Below are positions 1 through 8,778 of a stretch of DNA of 35,054 nucleotides, piece after piece (positions within the stretch are counted from its first letter, which is position 1; the number at the start of each line of letters is the position of its first letter). The stretch lies in the NCBI GenBank assembly GCA_944386305.1, contig CALXAN010000093.1:1-35054 (forward strand), given 5' to 3'. The stretch comes from an uncultured Clostridia bacterium (GTDB taxonomy: Bacteria > Bacillota > Clostridia > Oscillospirales > UBA644). The notes beneath the pieces were generated by a model. It had not been told where the DNA came from, did no database searches, and was given only the letters and a program-made list of their open reading frames with translations. A program made the position numbers and the translations under genes.

Positions 1-710
1 CTGACGGACCCGACAGCTACAGTGCGGGTCATATCGCTGCAATAGCCGCCCACGGAGCAGCCGTAGTCGAGAGTTATAAAATCGCCGTCCCGTATCTGCC
101 TATCGGTAGGCACAGCGTGAGGGCAGGCGGAATTGGGCCCGGAGGCGCATATGATATCAAACGGCATGCGACCCGAGCCGCTGCGGCGCAGAAAATACTC
201 CAGCTCAAGCGCGATCTGCTTCTCCGTAATACCGCGTGAGCGGCCGTCGCGGATAAAGCCGCAGATATAGTCGAAGCCCTTGTCCGCTATATCTTGAGCG
301 GCACAAATCAAACCCAGCTCCTCGTCCGACTTGACAGCGCGAGGAGAAGCTATCATATCCGAACCTGCGGCAAATTCCATATTCGGGCAACCTTTGCGCA
401 GCGCCTCAAACATTGCGCAGGTGACGAACTTCTCCTCATAGAATACCCGATTTACCCCCGACTCGCCCGCAAGACGCGCAAAGACCTCGGACACAGGCTC
501 CGACAGCAGACAAACCTCCATATCCCTGACTGACCGCCTTGCGTCCGAGATATACCTGAAATCCGTATAAAACCAGGCCCTATCGCAAAAAACTATCACC
601 GCGCCCTCAGAAGACTCCATGCCGCTGTAATACGCCCTGTTATACGGGTCGAGGATCAGAGCCGCATCGGTCGCGCAGAGAGTGGACTGAAGCTTTTGGA
701 CATTTGTCAT
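1..710 (-). CDS. Xaa-Pro aminopeptidase (M24 family), C-terminus cut off by window edge
   Basis: Reading from the ATG at 708-710, the frame stays open to the window edge (about 236 codons). The product resembles the creatinase-like N-terminal domain plus the start of the M24 metallopeptidase domain of proline aminopeptidases (PepP/YqhT type), which remove N-terminal residues next to proline in the cytoplasm. Supporting stretches are LILDPYNRAYYSG near the start, the ITEKQIALELEYFLRR helix, and FDIICASGPNSACPH followed by TLDYGC, where the first metal-binding aspartate of the M24 fold is expected. GGAG lies 9-10 bases before the ATG. It follows the yqeG-like gene by about 100 bases in the same direction, so the two may be co-transcribed. 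The remaining metal ligands lie outside the window and cannot be checked. Confidence 0.85.
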   Translation of the reverse strand, partial: MTNVQKLQSTLCATDAALILDPYNRAYYSGMESSEGAVIVFCDRAWFYTDFRYISDARRSVRDMEVCLLSEPVSEVFARLAGESGVNRVFYEEKFVTCAMFEALRKGCPNMEFAAGSDMIASPRAVKSDEELGLICAAQDIADKGFDYICGFIRDGRSRGITEKQIALELEYFLRRSGSGRMPFDIICASGPNSACPHAVPTDRQIRDGDFITLDYGCSVGGYCSDMTRTVAVGSV

Positions 711-816
711 AAAATATCACTCCATTTGAAATACACGCATTTTAGCTTTATCTAAATATATGTAAAGGCCGCGCATGAAAATATACGGCATATCGGTAAA
801 ACGCAGCGTACGTGTA

Positions 817-1317
817 TTAAAGCGCGGTCTTTCGGTATAAGCGTTTATATTTTTTTTCTTTTAACCTTTTTAGTCTTACAAACGCCGTAGACTCCTCTCC
901 GAGAGGGTCGGTAAGTATGCTTTTTGCGCCGAGCCTGACCGCCATGCGAAGGTCCGTAAATATTTGGTCTCCGATAACAGCGACCTCCGAGGGCTGCAGG
1001 CGGAGCACGGCGAGAGCCTTTTTTGCCGCAGACAAATTAGGCTTGAAGCACCTGCACATAAACGGCAGCCCTACGCTATCGGCAAACGGCCTTATCCTAT
1101 GCTGAGAATTGTTGGAAAGAATGCATACACGTATGCCGGCGGCCCTCAGAGCCCCCAGCCAAGCCACAAGCTCGGGAGTAGGAGTCCTCAGTCCGTGAGG
1201 CACAAGTGTTTCGTCAACGTCGGCAAGCAGGCCTTTTATACCCATGTCCAACAGCATCTGAGGGCTGATATCGCTGTAGCGATCTACATATATATCGGGT
1301 ATCAAAGTTTTATCCAT
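817..1317 (-). CDS. yqeG: YqeG family HAD IIIA-type phosphatase
   Basis: This 166-residue cytoplasmic protein has the HAD-superfamily motifs in order: DVDETLV at residues 33-39 (nucleophile Asp33 and acid/base Asp35), LSNN around residue 90 (motif II Ser) and VIGDQIFTDL (motif IV acidic pair). Length and order match the YqeG/Gep4-like HAD IIIA group. In yeast the relative Gep4 dephosphorylates phosphatidylglycerophosphate; the bacterial substrate is not settled, so only a phosphatase role is inferred. The chosen ATG has GAGGTG upstream. The C-terminus is strongly basic (KRLKEKKYKRLYRK), which could favour contact with membrane phospholipid or RNA. It lies between rpsU and the aminopeptidase gene on the same strand, downstream of the rpsU terminator. 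Confidence 0.9.
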   Translation of the reverse strand: MDKTLIPDIYVDRYSDISPQMLLDMGIKGLLADVDETLVPHGLRTPTPELVAWLGALRAAGIRVCILSNNSQHRIRPFADSVGLPFMCRCFKPNLSAAKKALAVLRLQPSEVAVIGDQIFTDLRMAVRLGAKSILTDPLGEESTAFVRLKRLKEKKYKRLYRKTAL

Positions 1318-1441
1318 ACCAAAAAAAGCACCTCGACTAAACCTTACGGCAGCGGACGCGCCGCTGCCGGCGGGGTCGTTACAGAACGGACCGTCAGCCG
1401 CAGCATAAGGCGGCAGCGCGGTAATCCAAGTCCGTCAACCG

Positions 1442-1474
1442 TAAAAAGAAAAGGGCCGCAATCGCTTGCAGCCC
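1442..1474 (-). terminator. Rho-independent terminator of rpsU
   Basis: On the minus strand a 9-bp stem (1453-1461 with 1466-1474, loop of 4, one G-T pair) is followed by a T-rich run TTTTCTTTTT. It starts about 10 bases after the rpsU stop codon. Confidence 0.85.
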
Positions 1475-1484
1475 CTCTTACGAC

Positions 1485-1661
1485 TTATTTGTACTTACGT
1501 TTTCTCGCCGCTTCGGACTTCTTCTTGCGCTTAACAGAAGGCTTCTCGTAATGTTCCCTCTTCCTCACCTCAGCAAGAACGCCCGCTTTGGCACATTGTC
1601 TTTTGAAACGACGGAGCGCATTATCAAGAGATTCGTTCTCTTTGACTTTTATCTCAGACAT
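1485..1661 (-). CDS. rpsU: 30S ribosomal protein S21
   Basis: The 58-residue product begins [20 protein letters not shown] and ends in a lysine/arginine-rich tail ([15 protein letters not shown]), as S21 does. S21 is a small-subunit protein near the anti-Shine-Dalgarno end of 16S rRNA that assists translation initiation. An upstream in-frame ATG would add 13 residues, but GGAGGGG sits at the right distance from the ATG at 1659-1661, and the shorter form has the usual length of the family. A consensus SigA-type promoter at 1757-1785 and a terminator immediately downstream make it a single-gene transcription unit. In many Firmicutes rpsU lies near the yqeY or phoH genes; here it sits between the kinase and yqeG. 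Confidence 0.97.
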   Translation of the reverse strand: MSEIKVKENESLDNALRRFKRQCAKAGVLAEVRKREHYEKPSVKRKKKSEAARKRKYK

Positions 1662-1756
1662 AACACTATCCCCTCCTCTCCATCGTTTACCGCTGTGCAA
1701 AGAACACAGACCATACGACCGCTGAAAACTTATAAACCATACTGTTTACTTATATT

Positions 1757-1785
1757 ATTATACACAATCATATATTGATTGTCAA
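1757..1785 (-). promoter_or_regulatory. SigA-type promoter of rpsU
   Basis: Read on the minus strand, TTGACA (1780-1785), a 17-base spacer and TATAAT (1757-1762) match the consensus exactly. The start codon of rpsU is about 95 bases downstream. Confidence 0.9.
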
Positions 1786-1818
1786 GCGAATTTGATAAAA
1801 AAATGATTTTGAACAGGA

Positions 1819-2739
1819 TCAGCCTACAAATTCACGCAGCAGCGAATCACTCGGCAGCAGGGACGAGTCCATATCGGTGAACTCCGCAAGCGCATCAAGC
1901 AGGCGGCGTGCGTCGTCGTAATAGACGCTCTCGTGAGGCAGCTCGCCCAAGACTTTCTTGGCGTCATCCTCAAACAGGCACGGCTCGTACGCATGCGTGG
2001 TGTCTATGCGAAAATCTGCGTATTTAACCGACGGACGTATATACAAATCCTCCGCCGCGCACACGTCGCCCCACATGGAAAACGTATGCTCGGCCGAGCT
2101 GGCCCTAAACAGATAATCCCTGACCAGCCTGCGTATCTGCCGCATTTGGCGGCTGGTGAGCAGCATAGAACCGTTCTTGGAAAATCCGCTGTGCGGGCTG
2201 ACATATACCTTAGACACGGGATATCTGTCAAACAGAGCGATAAGCTGTCTGTTGAGAGCGTGTATGCCTTCTACAACTACCACCCCGCCCTCCGCAAGAG
2301 TTACCGGCTTTGAGTTTGGCCTGCCCCTGCGGATATGAAAATCATATTCGGGCAGCAGCGCGCGCCCCTCACTGAGCAGTTCGGTCACCTTGAGCTGCAC
2401 GAGCGAGGAATCTATAGCCTCAAAGACCTCGGCGTTGACCCTGCCGTCGATGACAGGCAGCTCGTCCCTGTCCTTATAGAAATCGTCGAGCGAGACCACT
2501 ACCCCGTCGCGGCCCGTCCGGATAAATTCATCGCGCAGCTTACCGGCCGTCGTCGTCTTGCCGCTGCCGGACGGTCCTGCAAGCAGCACTATGCGGGCGG
2601 ACGCCGCAAGCTTGACAAACTCCGAAACCTGACCATGATACGCCTCCTCGCCCGCAGAAATCAAACCTTTAGGGTCGGCGGCATAGGCAGCGTTTATTTT
2701 TTCGGCGCTGTAACAGCCGTTTTTATCTTTTAAATCCAT
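1819..2739 (-). CDS. Uridine kinase / phosphoribulokinase-family nucleoside kinase
   Basis: This 306-residue cytoplasmic P-loop kinase carries the Walker A motif GPSGSGKTT at residues 55-63, a DDFYKDRDELP motif typical of uridine kinases (substrate-binding Asp), and a VVVVEGIHAL strand matching the VxEGI motif of the family. It probably phosphorylates uridine or a related nucleoside using NTP. Many clostridia have a longer relative with an N-terminal TGS/threonyl-tRNA-synthetase-like region; here only about 50 residues precede the P-loop, so this is the short form. A possible TTG start 15 bases upstream is rejected because GGAGG lies between it and the ATG at 2737-2739, at ideal spacing for the latter. 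About 200 bases separate it from hemZ; no terminator is seen before the rpsU promoter. Confidence 0.88.
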   Translation of the reverse strand: MDLKDKNGCYSAEKINAAYAADPKGLISAGEEAYHGQVSEFVKLAASARIVLLAGPSGSGKTTTAGKLRDEFIRTGRDGVVVSLDDFYKDRDELPVIDGRVNAEVFEAIDSSLVQLKVTELLSEGRALLPEYDFHIRRGRPNSKPVTLAEGGVVVVEGIHALNRQLIALFDRYPVSKVYVSPHSGFSKNGSMLLTSRQMRQIRRLVRDYLFRASSAEHTFSMWGDVCAAEDLYIRPSVKYADFRIDTTHAYEPCLFEDDAKKVLGELPHESVYYDDARRLLDALAEFTDMDSSLLPSDSLLREFVG

Positions 2740-2938
2740 TTTTTCCTCCAGCAAATTATTACCGTCATATTCGGCTGCACATTACGCGCCCGAAATGCGG
2801 AACGGGACCGAATATTACGTTATGAAATCTGCCGCGCACAGACCAAAGAGCATTTCCGCAGAAGCATAAAATATGAGAAATGCCCTACAGAACGGAAAGC
2901 ATAACTCTACCATAGAAGCTTAATCTTTTATAAAGGCC

Positions 2939-4351
2939 TCAGTCGGCTTTCTGCAGCTCGGCGGCGCGGTAAAAATCAGATATATCTCTGTATGAATCTT
3001 TTATATAATTATACGCATATTTGGTATTGGCCAGGCGCAGCATTTTATCCTTAAGTACGAATTTTGACACCGCGTTGGCGCCTGCCGCGATTACGGTCTG
3101 GATATCGTCCATCATCAGGATATTATACAAGCCCTCCGTACCGGGTACGGCATAGCCCACATTTTCGTGATTGCCTATCGTGTTCTTCTGCCTATACAGA
3201 TAGTACGGCGTATATCCGCGCTCCGAGCACCTCCGCTCCGCATATGCGACCATACGGCCCGTAAGTTCGGCATGAGAACCGTCCGAGAGCATAGCATGGA
3301 TCTGCGGATCGGAAGCCTTTTTGATATAAAGCGTATGCAGGGTCACATTCTCTGCTCCGAGCGCCGACAGCGTGTCTATCGAGGAGCGGAACGTATCAAA
3401 TGTATCGCAGGGCAGACCGGCGATAACGTCTATATTTTTTACAAAATCATATTTACAAGCCGTATCATAGGCTTTAAAAAAATCCTCCGCCGTATGTCTG
3501 CGGCCTATCGCACGCAGCGCTTCGGGATTGAGAGTCTGCGGGTTTATGCTGACGCGGGTAACACCGCGGCGGGCAAGCACGTCGAGCTTTGGGACACTGA
3601 AAGTATCAGGGCGCCCGGCTTCGACCGTATATTCAAGCATATGCGACAGATCGAAACAACGTTCTACCGCACCCAGCAGTCTGTCGAGCAGGGCTTCGCT
3701 GAGTACGGTAGGCGTGCCGCCCCCGATATACACGCACGTTATTCTGTATCCTGAGCGGGCGATAAACTCGCCTTTCTGCTCAAGCTCGCGGCAAAGAATA
3801 TCTATATACTGCTCCAGCATGCCGTCCGAAGGCAGAGCCGACGAGACGAACGAGCAGTAAGAGCATTTGCCGGGGCAGAACGGGACGGACACATACAGGC
3901 TGACACTGTCGGGCGCACATACGTCCAGCGCGCGCTTGCGCGAGGACAGCACCTGTCTGCACAGCTCTATCTTGTCGGGACAAACCATATAAAGACGCTC
4001 AAATATATCGTCCGCGGCTTCTGCATGAGCTCCTCTGAGCTTATCATAGAAAAGGGCCGACTTTATCCCGGTAAGCAATCCCCACGGAGAGGAGCGGCCC
4101 GTAGCGGAGCTCATGAGCCTGTATGCGCAGCCTTTAAGGGCTATGCGCTCCGCGTCGTAGATATCTTCGAACGGTGCGCAGGCCGAGTAAGTACGGCCTG
4201 CATAATGCAGAGTCGCATTTACGACGCCGTCCTTAACGTCGCAATACAGCCGTCTGCCGTCGTCCGAGCTGAAGTCGGTATCAGGAAAAAACAGCTGGCA
4301 GACGGACTGCAGCTCGTACATGAGGCGGCTGCCGTTAAGCTCTACGATCAT
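2939..4351 (-). CDS. hemZ: HemZ-type coproporphyrinogen dehydrogenase-like radical SAM protein
   Basis: The 470-residue product has the radical-SAM cluster motif CPGKCSYC (Cys159, Cys163, Cys166 ligating a 4Fe-4S cluster), then YIGGGTPTVL (SAM-binding GGGTP), the TVEAGRPD strand and INPQTLN, all typical of the HemN/HemZ family. An N-terminal extension of about 140 residues before the cluster, containing GLLTGIKSALF, is characteristic of HemZ rather than HemN/HemW. Family members are named for oxygen-independent coproporphyrinogen III oxidation, but the physiological role of HemZ is uncertain. A longer reading from 4387 overlaps the SGNH gene. I prefer the ATG at 4349-4351, four bases after the SGNH stop, because MIVELNGSRL aligns with the usual HemZ N-terminus and suits translational coupling; neither start has a strong ribosome binding site. 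Confidence 0.9.
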   Translation of the reverse strand: MIVELNGSRLMYELQSVCQLFFPDTDFSSDDGRRLYCDVKDGVVNATLHYAGRTYSACAPFEDIYDAERIALKGCAYRLMSSATGRSSPWGLLTGIKSALFYDKLRGAHAEAADDIFERLYMVCPDKIELCRQVLSSRKRALDVCAPDSVSLYVSVPFCPGKCSYCSFVSSALPSDGMLEQYIDILCRELEQKGEFIARSGYRITCVYIGGGTPTVLSEALLDRLLGAVERCFDLSHMLEYTVEAGRPDTFSVPKLDVLARRGVTRVSINPQTLNPEALRAIGRRHTAEDFFKAYDTACKYDFVKNIDVIAGLPCDTFDTFRSSIDTLSALGAENVTLHTLYIKKASDPQIHAMLSDGSHAELTGRMVAYAERRCSERGYTPYYLYRQKNTIGNHENVGYAVPGTEGLYNILMMDDIQTVIAAGANAVSKFVLKDKMLRLANTKYAYNYIKDSYRDISDFYRAAELQKAD

Positions 4352-4355
4352 GGCT

Positions 4356-5411
4356 TTATTCGAGTCCCAGCGCTCGGCCGAGAACATGGCCTACGATAAG
4401 CGCTATGCGCATATGCCCTATATCGGACGGATGATTTCTGTCTACAGTGCAGCTGTCACGGAACGGGCCGTCGAATATACGCTCGCCGTCCACAAACCAC
4501 ACGTTGCGGTCGCCTGCGGCAAGGGCGTCGGTATAGGTTTTGAGAATGACGCTGCGCCGCTGTGCGCCGGAAACAGGATCGTCGTCAAAATCCGGCTTTG
4601 AAACAAGGACAATAGGCATATCGGGACGAGCGGCGCGCAGTATATTAAAGAATTTTTTATGCGTCTGCTCCAAACACTCGGCGTTGGGAGCGTTGTGATC
4701 GTAATCCATAACGAACGCGGACAAATCCAGCGTCGAAAAAGATTCGGCGATATACTCCTCGCCCCTGGCATTTGACGAAAAGCCCATGCATATCGTAGGT
4801 ACGTCCAGCATACGGCCTATCATGGACGTGTACAGGTTGCCCGGCCGAGACACGCATCCGCCCTGAGTTATAGAAGAACCGTAGACCAGCACAGGCCTGT
4901 CTATCCTGAAAGGGGTCGGGGCTTCTATATCCGCATCGGCACAAAGAGCTATTTCCAATTTTTCTATACCGCTGTAAAGCGGAAAATAAAAAGTGTAGTC
5001 CTCAATCGACCCGTCTGTACCGAATATTTCCGTATACTCCGAACGCGGACGGCCGTTATATATCACATGCCAAAATTTCTTATTCATGCCGGAGCCCTTG
5101 TATATGTCAAAGCTTGACGTGGCGTCGTCGGGCATATGCTCCATAAACTCGGGACTGTCCAGCTTGACGCGCAGACCTACGAGCCTGGAATCCGTGCGAA
5201 CGGCCAGCTGCACGCCGCTGGTGTTGTTAGAACGTATGGCGAGACCTTCAGACAGCTTGTCGCTGAGTCTGTCGTCGAGGCGGTGATAGTTGCCGTTTGT
5301 TTCAAGAAACGGCAAGCCGGTCAGTCTGAACACGGGACAGTGAAGCGCATCTATAAACACAACGCCGTTATCCTCTGCAGAAAGCTCGGGAAAAAGCTCT
5401 TTAATCTTCAT
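4356..5411 (-). CDS. SGNH/GDSL-family hydrolase with N-terminal beta-sandwich domain
   Basis: This 351-residue product has two parts. Residues 1-160 look like the N-terminal beta domain (GxDLY type; SSFDIYKGSG at 99-108) found before some SGNH esterases. Residues 172-351 are the SGNH domain, with block I as GSSITQG (178-184, probable nucleophile Ser180) and block V as DRNHPSD (Asp324, His327). No signal peptide is present, so it is probably cytoplasmic. Such enzymes deacylate sugars or lipids; the substrate cannot be read from the sequence. GGAGG precedes the ATG at ideal distance. It sits between the MBL gene and hemZ, which are usually adjacent in clostridia, so it looks like an insertion into a conserved block. 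Confidence 0.87.
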   Translation of the reverse strand: MKIKELFPELSAEDNGVVFIDALHCPVFRLTGLPFLETNGNYHRLDDRLSDKLSEGLAIRSNNTSGVQLAVRTDSRLVGLRVKLDSPEFMEHMPDDATSSFDIYKGSGMNKKFWHVIYNGRPRSEYTEIFGTDGSIEDYTFYFPLYSGIEKLEIALCADADIEAPTPFRIDRPVLVYGSSITQGGCVSRPGNLYTSMIGRMLDVPTICMGFSSNARGEEYIAESFSTLDLSAFVMDYDHNAPNAECLEQTHKKFFNILRAARPDMPIVLVSKPDFDDDPVSGAQRRSVILKTYTDALAAGDRNVWFVDGERIFDGPFRDSCTVDRNHPSDIGHMRIALIVGHVLGRALGLE

Positions 5412-5576
5412 ATATAAACCTCCACATAAACGGCTCCGAACGCCTCGGACCGCTGAAAAGTCATGCTATAAGTCTCCGAAGATATTTCACTCTGAGGTAA
5501 TATCAAAAGAGAACTTCCGCACTGTTAGTACAGTAAGCCGAAAATTCGGCTATGCTATTTTAATTTAACAATAACG
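5412..5576. other. Gap between SGNH and MBL genes with a short inverted repeat
   Basis: This 165-base gap interrupts an otherwise tightly packed minus-strand operon. It contains a small inverted repeat (GCCGAA-AA-TTCGGC around 5538) without a T-run. A weak promoter-like pair on the minus strand (TTGATA, 16 bases, TATCTT) could start a separate SGNH-hemZ transcript; support is poor. Confidence 0.3.
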
Positions 5577-6191
5577 CTACAACCCGTACGCCGCTCTTTC
5601 AGCGCCTACGGTAGTGCAAGGGCCATGCCCCGGCAGTACAATCGTATCGGCGGGCAGCGCCATCAGCCTGCGTATGGAGGACATGAGCTTGCTGCGGTTC
5701 CCTCCGGGGAAGTCGGTCCTGCCGTAAGAAGCCCTGAACACGGTATCCCCGCTGAACAGCAGCCCTTGAGGGCAATAAATGCTTATCCCGCCGGCGGTAT
5801 GTCCCGGAGTAGACAGTATGTGCAGCTCATAGCCGCCGAAGCTCACAGTATCGCCGTCGGACAGCAGCACGTCGGGCCTGATATCTACAGCACCGTACTC
5901 CAAGGCTATAGGTATCGGACGATATATCTGCTGTCTGCGCAAACCGTCGCAGTCGTCCTCGCCTATGCATATTTTAGCTCCGTATTTATCCCTGAAATAG
6001 CCGCACATACACACATGGTCCACGTGGCAGTGGGTCAATATCACATAAGGGACGGCACGGCCGCCTACTGCGGCGTCGATACGCTCGACTTCAAACGCAG
6101 GGTCTATCAGCAGCGCCTGCGTGTCATCGCGGCTGTAAAGTATGTAGCAGTTGGTGCCGTATTGTCCCACCTCAAGCACATCATATTTCAT
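5577..6191 (-). CDS. MBL-fold metallo-hydrolase (glyoxalase II-like)
   Basis: This 204-residue cytoplasmic protein has the metallo-beta-lactamase signature THCHVDH at residues 53-59 (His54, His56, Asp58 and His59 as metal ligands), then STPGHTAGG, FSGDTVF and LPGHGP, giving the remaining ligands of a binuclear metal site. Length and motifs fit the stand-alone hydroxyacylglutathione-hydrolase-like group that sits next to dtd and relA in many clostridia. It likely hydrolyses a thioester or phosphoester, but the substrate is unknown. Its ATG overlaps the dtd stop codon by four bases (ATGA), so it is translationally coupled to dtd. In the usual clostridial order hemZ follows; here the SGNH gene intervenes. 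Confidence 0.9.
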   Translation of the reverse strand: MKYDVLEVGQYGTNCYILYSRDDTQALLIDPAFEVERIDAAVGGRAVPYVILTHCHVDHVCMCGYFRDKYGAKICIGEDDCDGLRRQQIYRPIPIALEYGAVDIRPDVLLSDGDTVSFGGYELHILSTPGHTAGGISIYCPQGLLFSGDTVFRASYGRTDFPGGNRSKLMSSIRRLMALPADTIVLPGHGPCTTVGAERAAYGL

Positions 6192-6640
6192 TTTTTTATC
6201 AAATCCTTTGAATCCGCAATAATAGTAACCGGTCCGTCGTTGAGCAAACAGACCTGCATATCAGCACCGAACACGCCCTCGCATACGGACGACGAAGCGC
6301 CGAGCCTCGCAATAAAACGGCGGTAAAGCGCTTCGGCCTTTTCAGCGGCCGCCGCACGGTCGAACGACGGCCTTTTGCCGCGTCTGATATCTGCAAGCAG
6401 AGTAAACTGAGACACGACCAGTACGCTTCCGCCTATGTCATTGACGGACAGATTCATCTTTCCGTCTTGATCACCGAATATTCTCAGTCCGTCTATCTTG
6501 TCCGCCAGGACGTCGCAGTCGAGCTCCGTGTCCGTATCGGCCACTCCCAGGAGTATCAAAAGGCCGCGGTCTATACTCGCCCTCACTGTGCCGTCCACGC
6601 TTACGGATGCGCGGCTCACGCGCTGTATAACAGCCCTCAC
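6188..6640 (-). CDS. dtd: D-aminoacyl-tRNA deacylase
   Basis: The 150-residue product begins MRAVIQRVSRASVSVDG and contains the two active-site signatures of DTD: SQFTL and the cross-subunit motif GPVT (in LLNDGPVTI). The enzyme removes D-amino acids, and glycine mischarged on tRNA-Ala, as a homodimer in the cytoplasm. The start is GTG at 6638-6640, which overlaps the relA stop codon by four bases; the ATG of the MBL gene overlaps the dtd stop in the same way. relA, dtd and the MBL gene are therefore read as one coupled unit. The length is normal for the family and nothing looks broken. Confidence 0.97.
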   Translation of the reverse strand: MRAVIQRVSRASVSVDGTVRASIDRGLLILLGVADTDTELDCDVLADKIDGLRIFGDQDGKMNLSVNDIGGSVLVVSQFTLLADIRRGKRPSFDRAAAAEKAEALYRRFIARLGASSSVCEGVFGADMQVCLLNDGPVTIIADSKDLIKK

Positions 6641-8778
6641 TTGCTGCCTCCGCGTTTAACGCTCATAACGTCGGGGATCTTGCCCAGGCGCTTGGCCACC
6701 ATGTCCAAGTGCTCCAGCGTATGCACCTCTATAATGATATACACCTCGGCGCACCCGTCCTTGAGAGGCTTGTAGTTCATGCTGTGCATGGCTACCCTCA
6801 TGGAGGCCAGGGCCGTGCTGATATCAGCCATAAGATCTATACGCTCGATAGCCGTTATGACAAGCGTGGCGGCGAAATAATCGTTGGAGTAACCCTCCCA
6901 GTGTACGCTGACTATCCTGTCGGGCGAGGCCTTGAGAATATTGGGGCAATCAGTTTTATGCACGGTGACTCCGTAGCCCCTGGTCACAAACCCGGTTATC
7001 TGATCCCCGGGCAGCGGCACGCAGCAGCCGGCGAGCTTGACAAGGCAGTTGTCTATATCGTCCACAACTATGCCGTTGCAGTTCTTCTTGGCCTTGACAG
7101 GCACGGGTTTCTGCGGCTCATTGACCCGTATAAGGCGCGTATACTCGTCCTTAAGCTTGGGTAATATCTTGGATATCGATATCCCGCCGTAGCCTATCAT
7201 GGCGTAGAACTCGTCTATATCGTCCAAATTATAGCGCTTGAGCATACAGGCGTAAAGCTCTTCTCTGCTGACAGTATTGAAATTAATATTCACCCGGTGC
7301 AGTTCACGCTCCAAATCCTCCCTGCCGTGCAGGATATTCTCCTCGCGCTTCTCTTTCTTAAACCACTGGCGTATCTTGGCCTTAGCCTCGTTTGTGCGCA
7401 CGACCTTGAGCCAGTCCCTGCTGGGGCCTGCGGAATTGGCGGAAGTGAGTATCTCCACCACATCCCCGTTGTGCAGCGGCGTGGTAAGCTCCACTATCCG
7501 GCCGTTTACCTTTGCGCCGACCATTTTATTGCCTATAGCGCTGTGTATATGATATGCAAAATCTATCGGATTTGCATCCAAGGGCAGAGTGACGATATCG
7601 CCCTTAGGCGTGGAGACGAACACCTGGTCGGCATACAGATCGATCTTGAACGTTTTCATAAAATCGTCTGCGTCGCTGACGTTGTCCTGCACCTCCAGCA
7701 GAGTGCGAACCCACTCCAGCTTCTTATCCATATCCCTGTCGGCATGAGCGCCGGACTTATATTTCCAGTGCGCGGCGATACCCATCTCTGCAGTACGATG
7801 CATTTCTTCCGTGCGTATCTGTATCTCGAACAGATAGCCTTTATACGTCACGGTGGTATGCAGAGACTGGTACATATTCGGCTTAGGCGTGGCTATATAA
7901 TCCTTGAGCCTGCCCGGGATAGCTCGGAAGCAGTCGTGCATATAGCCCAGCACGTTATAGCAGTCGCTGACCTTTTGAACAATAATGCGGAAAGCATAGA
8001 GATCGTATATCTCGTTAAACTGCTTGTTCTGATTGAACATTTTGCGGTAGATACTGTATTTATGCTTTATCCTTCCGGTCACGCGGGCCTTGATACGCTC
8101 GGAGGCAAGCTTATCCTCTATGCGGCGGCGTATCTCCTCGAAAATATTGTTATTAGAATTAAATACCTCCAAATCCTCTTCTATCTCCTGATATCCGACA
8201 GGATCGAGGTATTTAAGCGACGTATCCTCCAGCTCGGACTTAAGGGACTGCAGACCGAGACGATGAGCCAGCGGCGCGTAGACCTCTATGGTTTCCAGCG
8301 CCTTCTCGCGCTGCTTGACGGCGGGCTGGTGGTCCATGGTACGCATATTGTGGAGTCTGTCGGCCAGCTTGATGAGTATGACGCGAATGTCTTTGGCCAT
8401 GGCCAGCAGCATCTTGCGCAGATTTTCGACCTGAAACTCCTCTTTTGATGAAAACTGAATCTTGCCGAGCTTTGTCACGCCGTCGACGAGCTCCGCCACC
8501 TCAGGGCCGAAAAGATGCTTTATATCATCGAGCGTATAAGCCGTATCCTCTACGGTATCGTGCAGCAGAGCCGCTATTATGGTATCGGTATCGCAGTCGT
8601 AATTGATCAGGATTTTGGCCACGCTTATAGGATGAGATATATACGGCTCTCCGCTCTTGCGCAGCTGCCCCTCATGCGCTTTGACAGCAAAATCAAGCGC
8701 ATCTGAAATGCGCTTCATATCATATTTATTGCCGCTGTCTTTCAGAGCTTTCTGAAACCCTAAACCGAAATCCTGCAT
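6637..8778 (-). CDS. relA: Bifunctional (p)ppGpp synthetase/hydrolase, RelA/SpoT family
   Basis: This 713-residue protein has the full Rel architecture. An HD hydrolase domain (YISHP, LLHDTVEDT with His73-Asp74, LADRLHNMRT) is followed by the synthetase domain (YDLYAFRIIV, MYQSLHTTV, FEIQIRT), a TGS domain (VFVSTPKGDIVTLP), a zinc-finger/helical region and a C-terminal ACT domain. Both catalytic halves appear intact, so it should make and degrade the stringent-response alarmone. A longer TTG start is possible, but the ATG at 8776-8778 overlaps the recJ stop codon by one base (TGATG) and gives the usual N-terminus. It is the central gene of the recJ-relA-dtd-MBL unit. Confidence 0.97.
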   Translation of the reverse strand: MQDFGLGFQKALKDSGNKYDMKRISDALDFAVKAHEGQLRKSGEPYISHPISVAKILINYDCDTDTIIAALLHDTVEDTAYTLDDIKHLFGPEVAELVDGVTKLGKIQFSSKEEFQVENLRKMLLAMAKDIRVILIKLADRLHNMRTMDHQPAVKQREKALETIEVYAPLAHRLGLQSLKSELEDTSLKYLDPVGYQEIEEDLEVFNSNNNIFEEIRRRIEDKLASERIKARVTGRIKHKYSIYRKMFNQNKQFNEIYDLYAFRIIVQKVSDCYNVLGYMHDCFRAIPGRLKDYIATPKPNMYQSLHTTVTYKGYLFEIQIRTEEMHRTAEMGIAAHWKYKSGAHADRDMDKKLEWVRTLLEVQDNVSDADDFMKTFKIDLYADQVFVSTPKGDIVTLPLDANPIDFAYHIHSAIGNKMVGAKVNGRIVELTTPLHNGDVVEILTSANSAGPSRDWLKVVRTNEAKAKIRQWFKKEKREENILHGREDLERELHRVNINFNTVSREELYACMLKRYNLDDIDEFYAMIGYGGISISKILPKLKDEYTRLIRVNEPQKPVPVKAKKNCNGIVVDDIDNCLVKLAGCCVPLPGDQITGFVTRGYGVTVHKTDCPNILKASPDRIVSVHWEGYSNDYFAATLVITAIERIDLMADISTALASMRVAMHSMNYKPLKDGCAEVYIIIEVHTLEHLDMVAKRLGKIPDVMSVKRGGSK

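Noticed and set aside
7297-8448. 383-residue plus-strand frame inside relA
   Set aside because: It is the antisense of a well-conserved gene and has no ribosome binding site or recognisable family.
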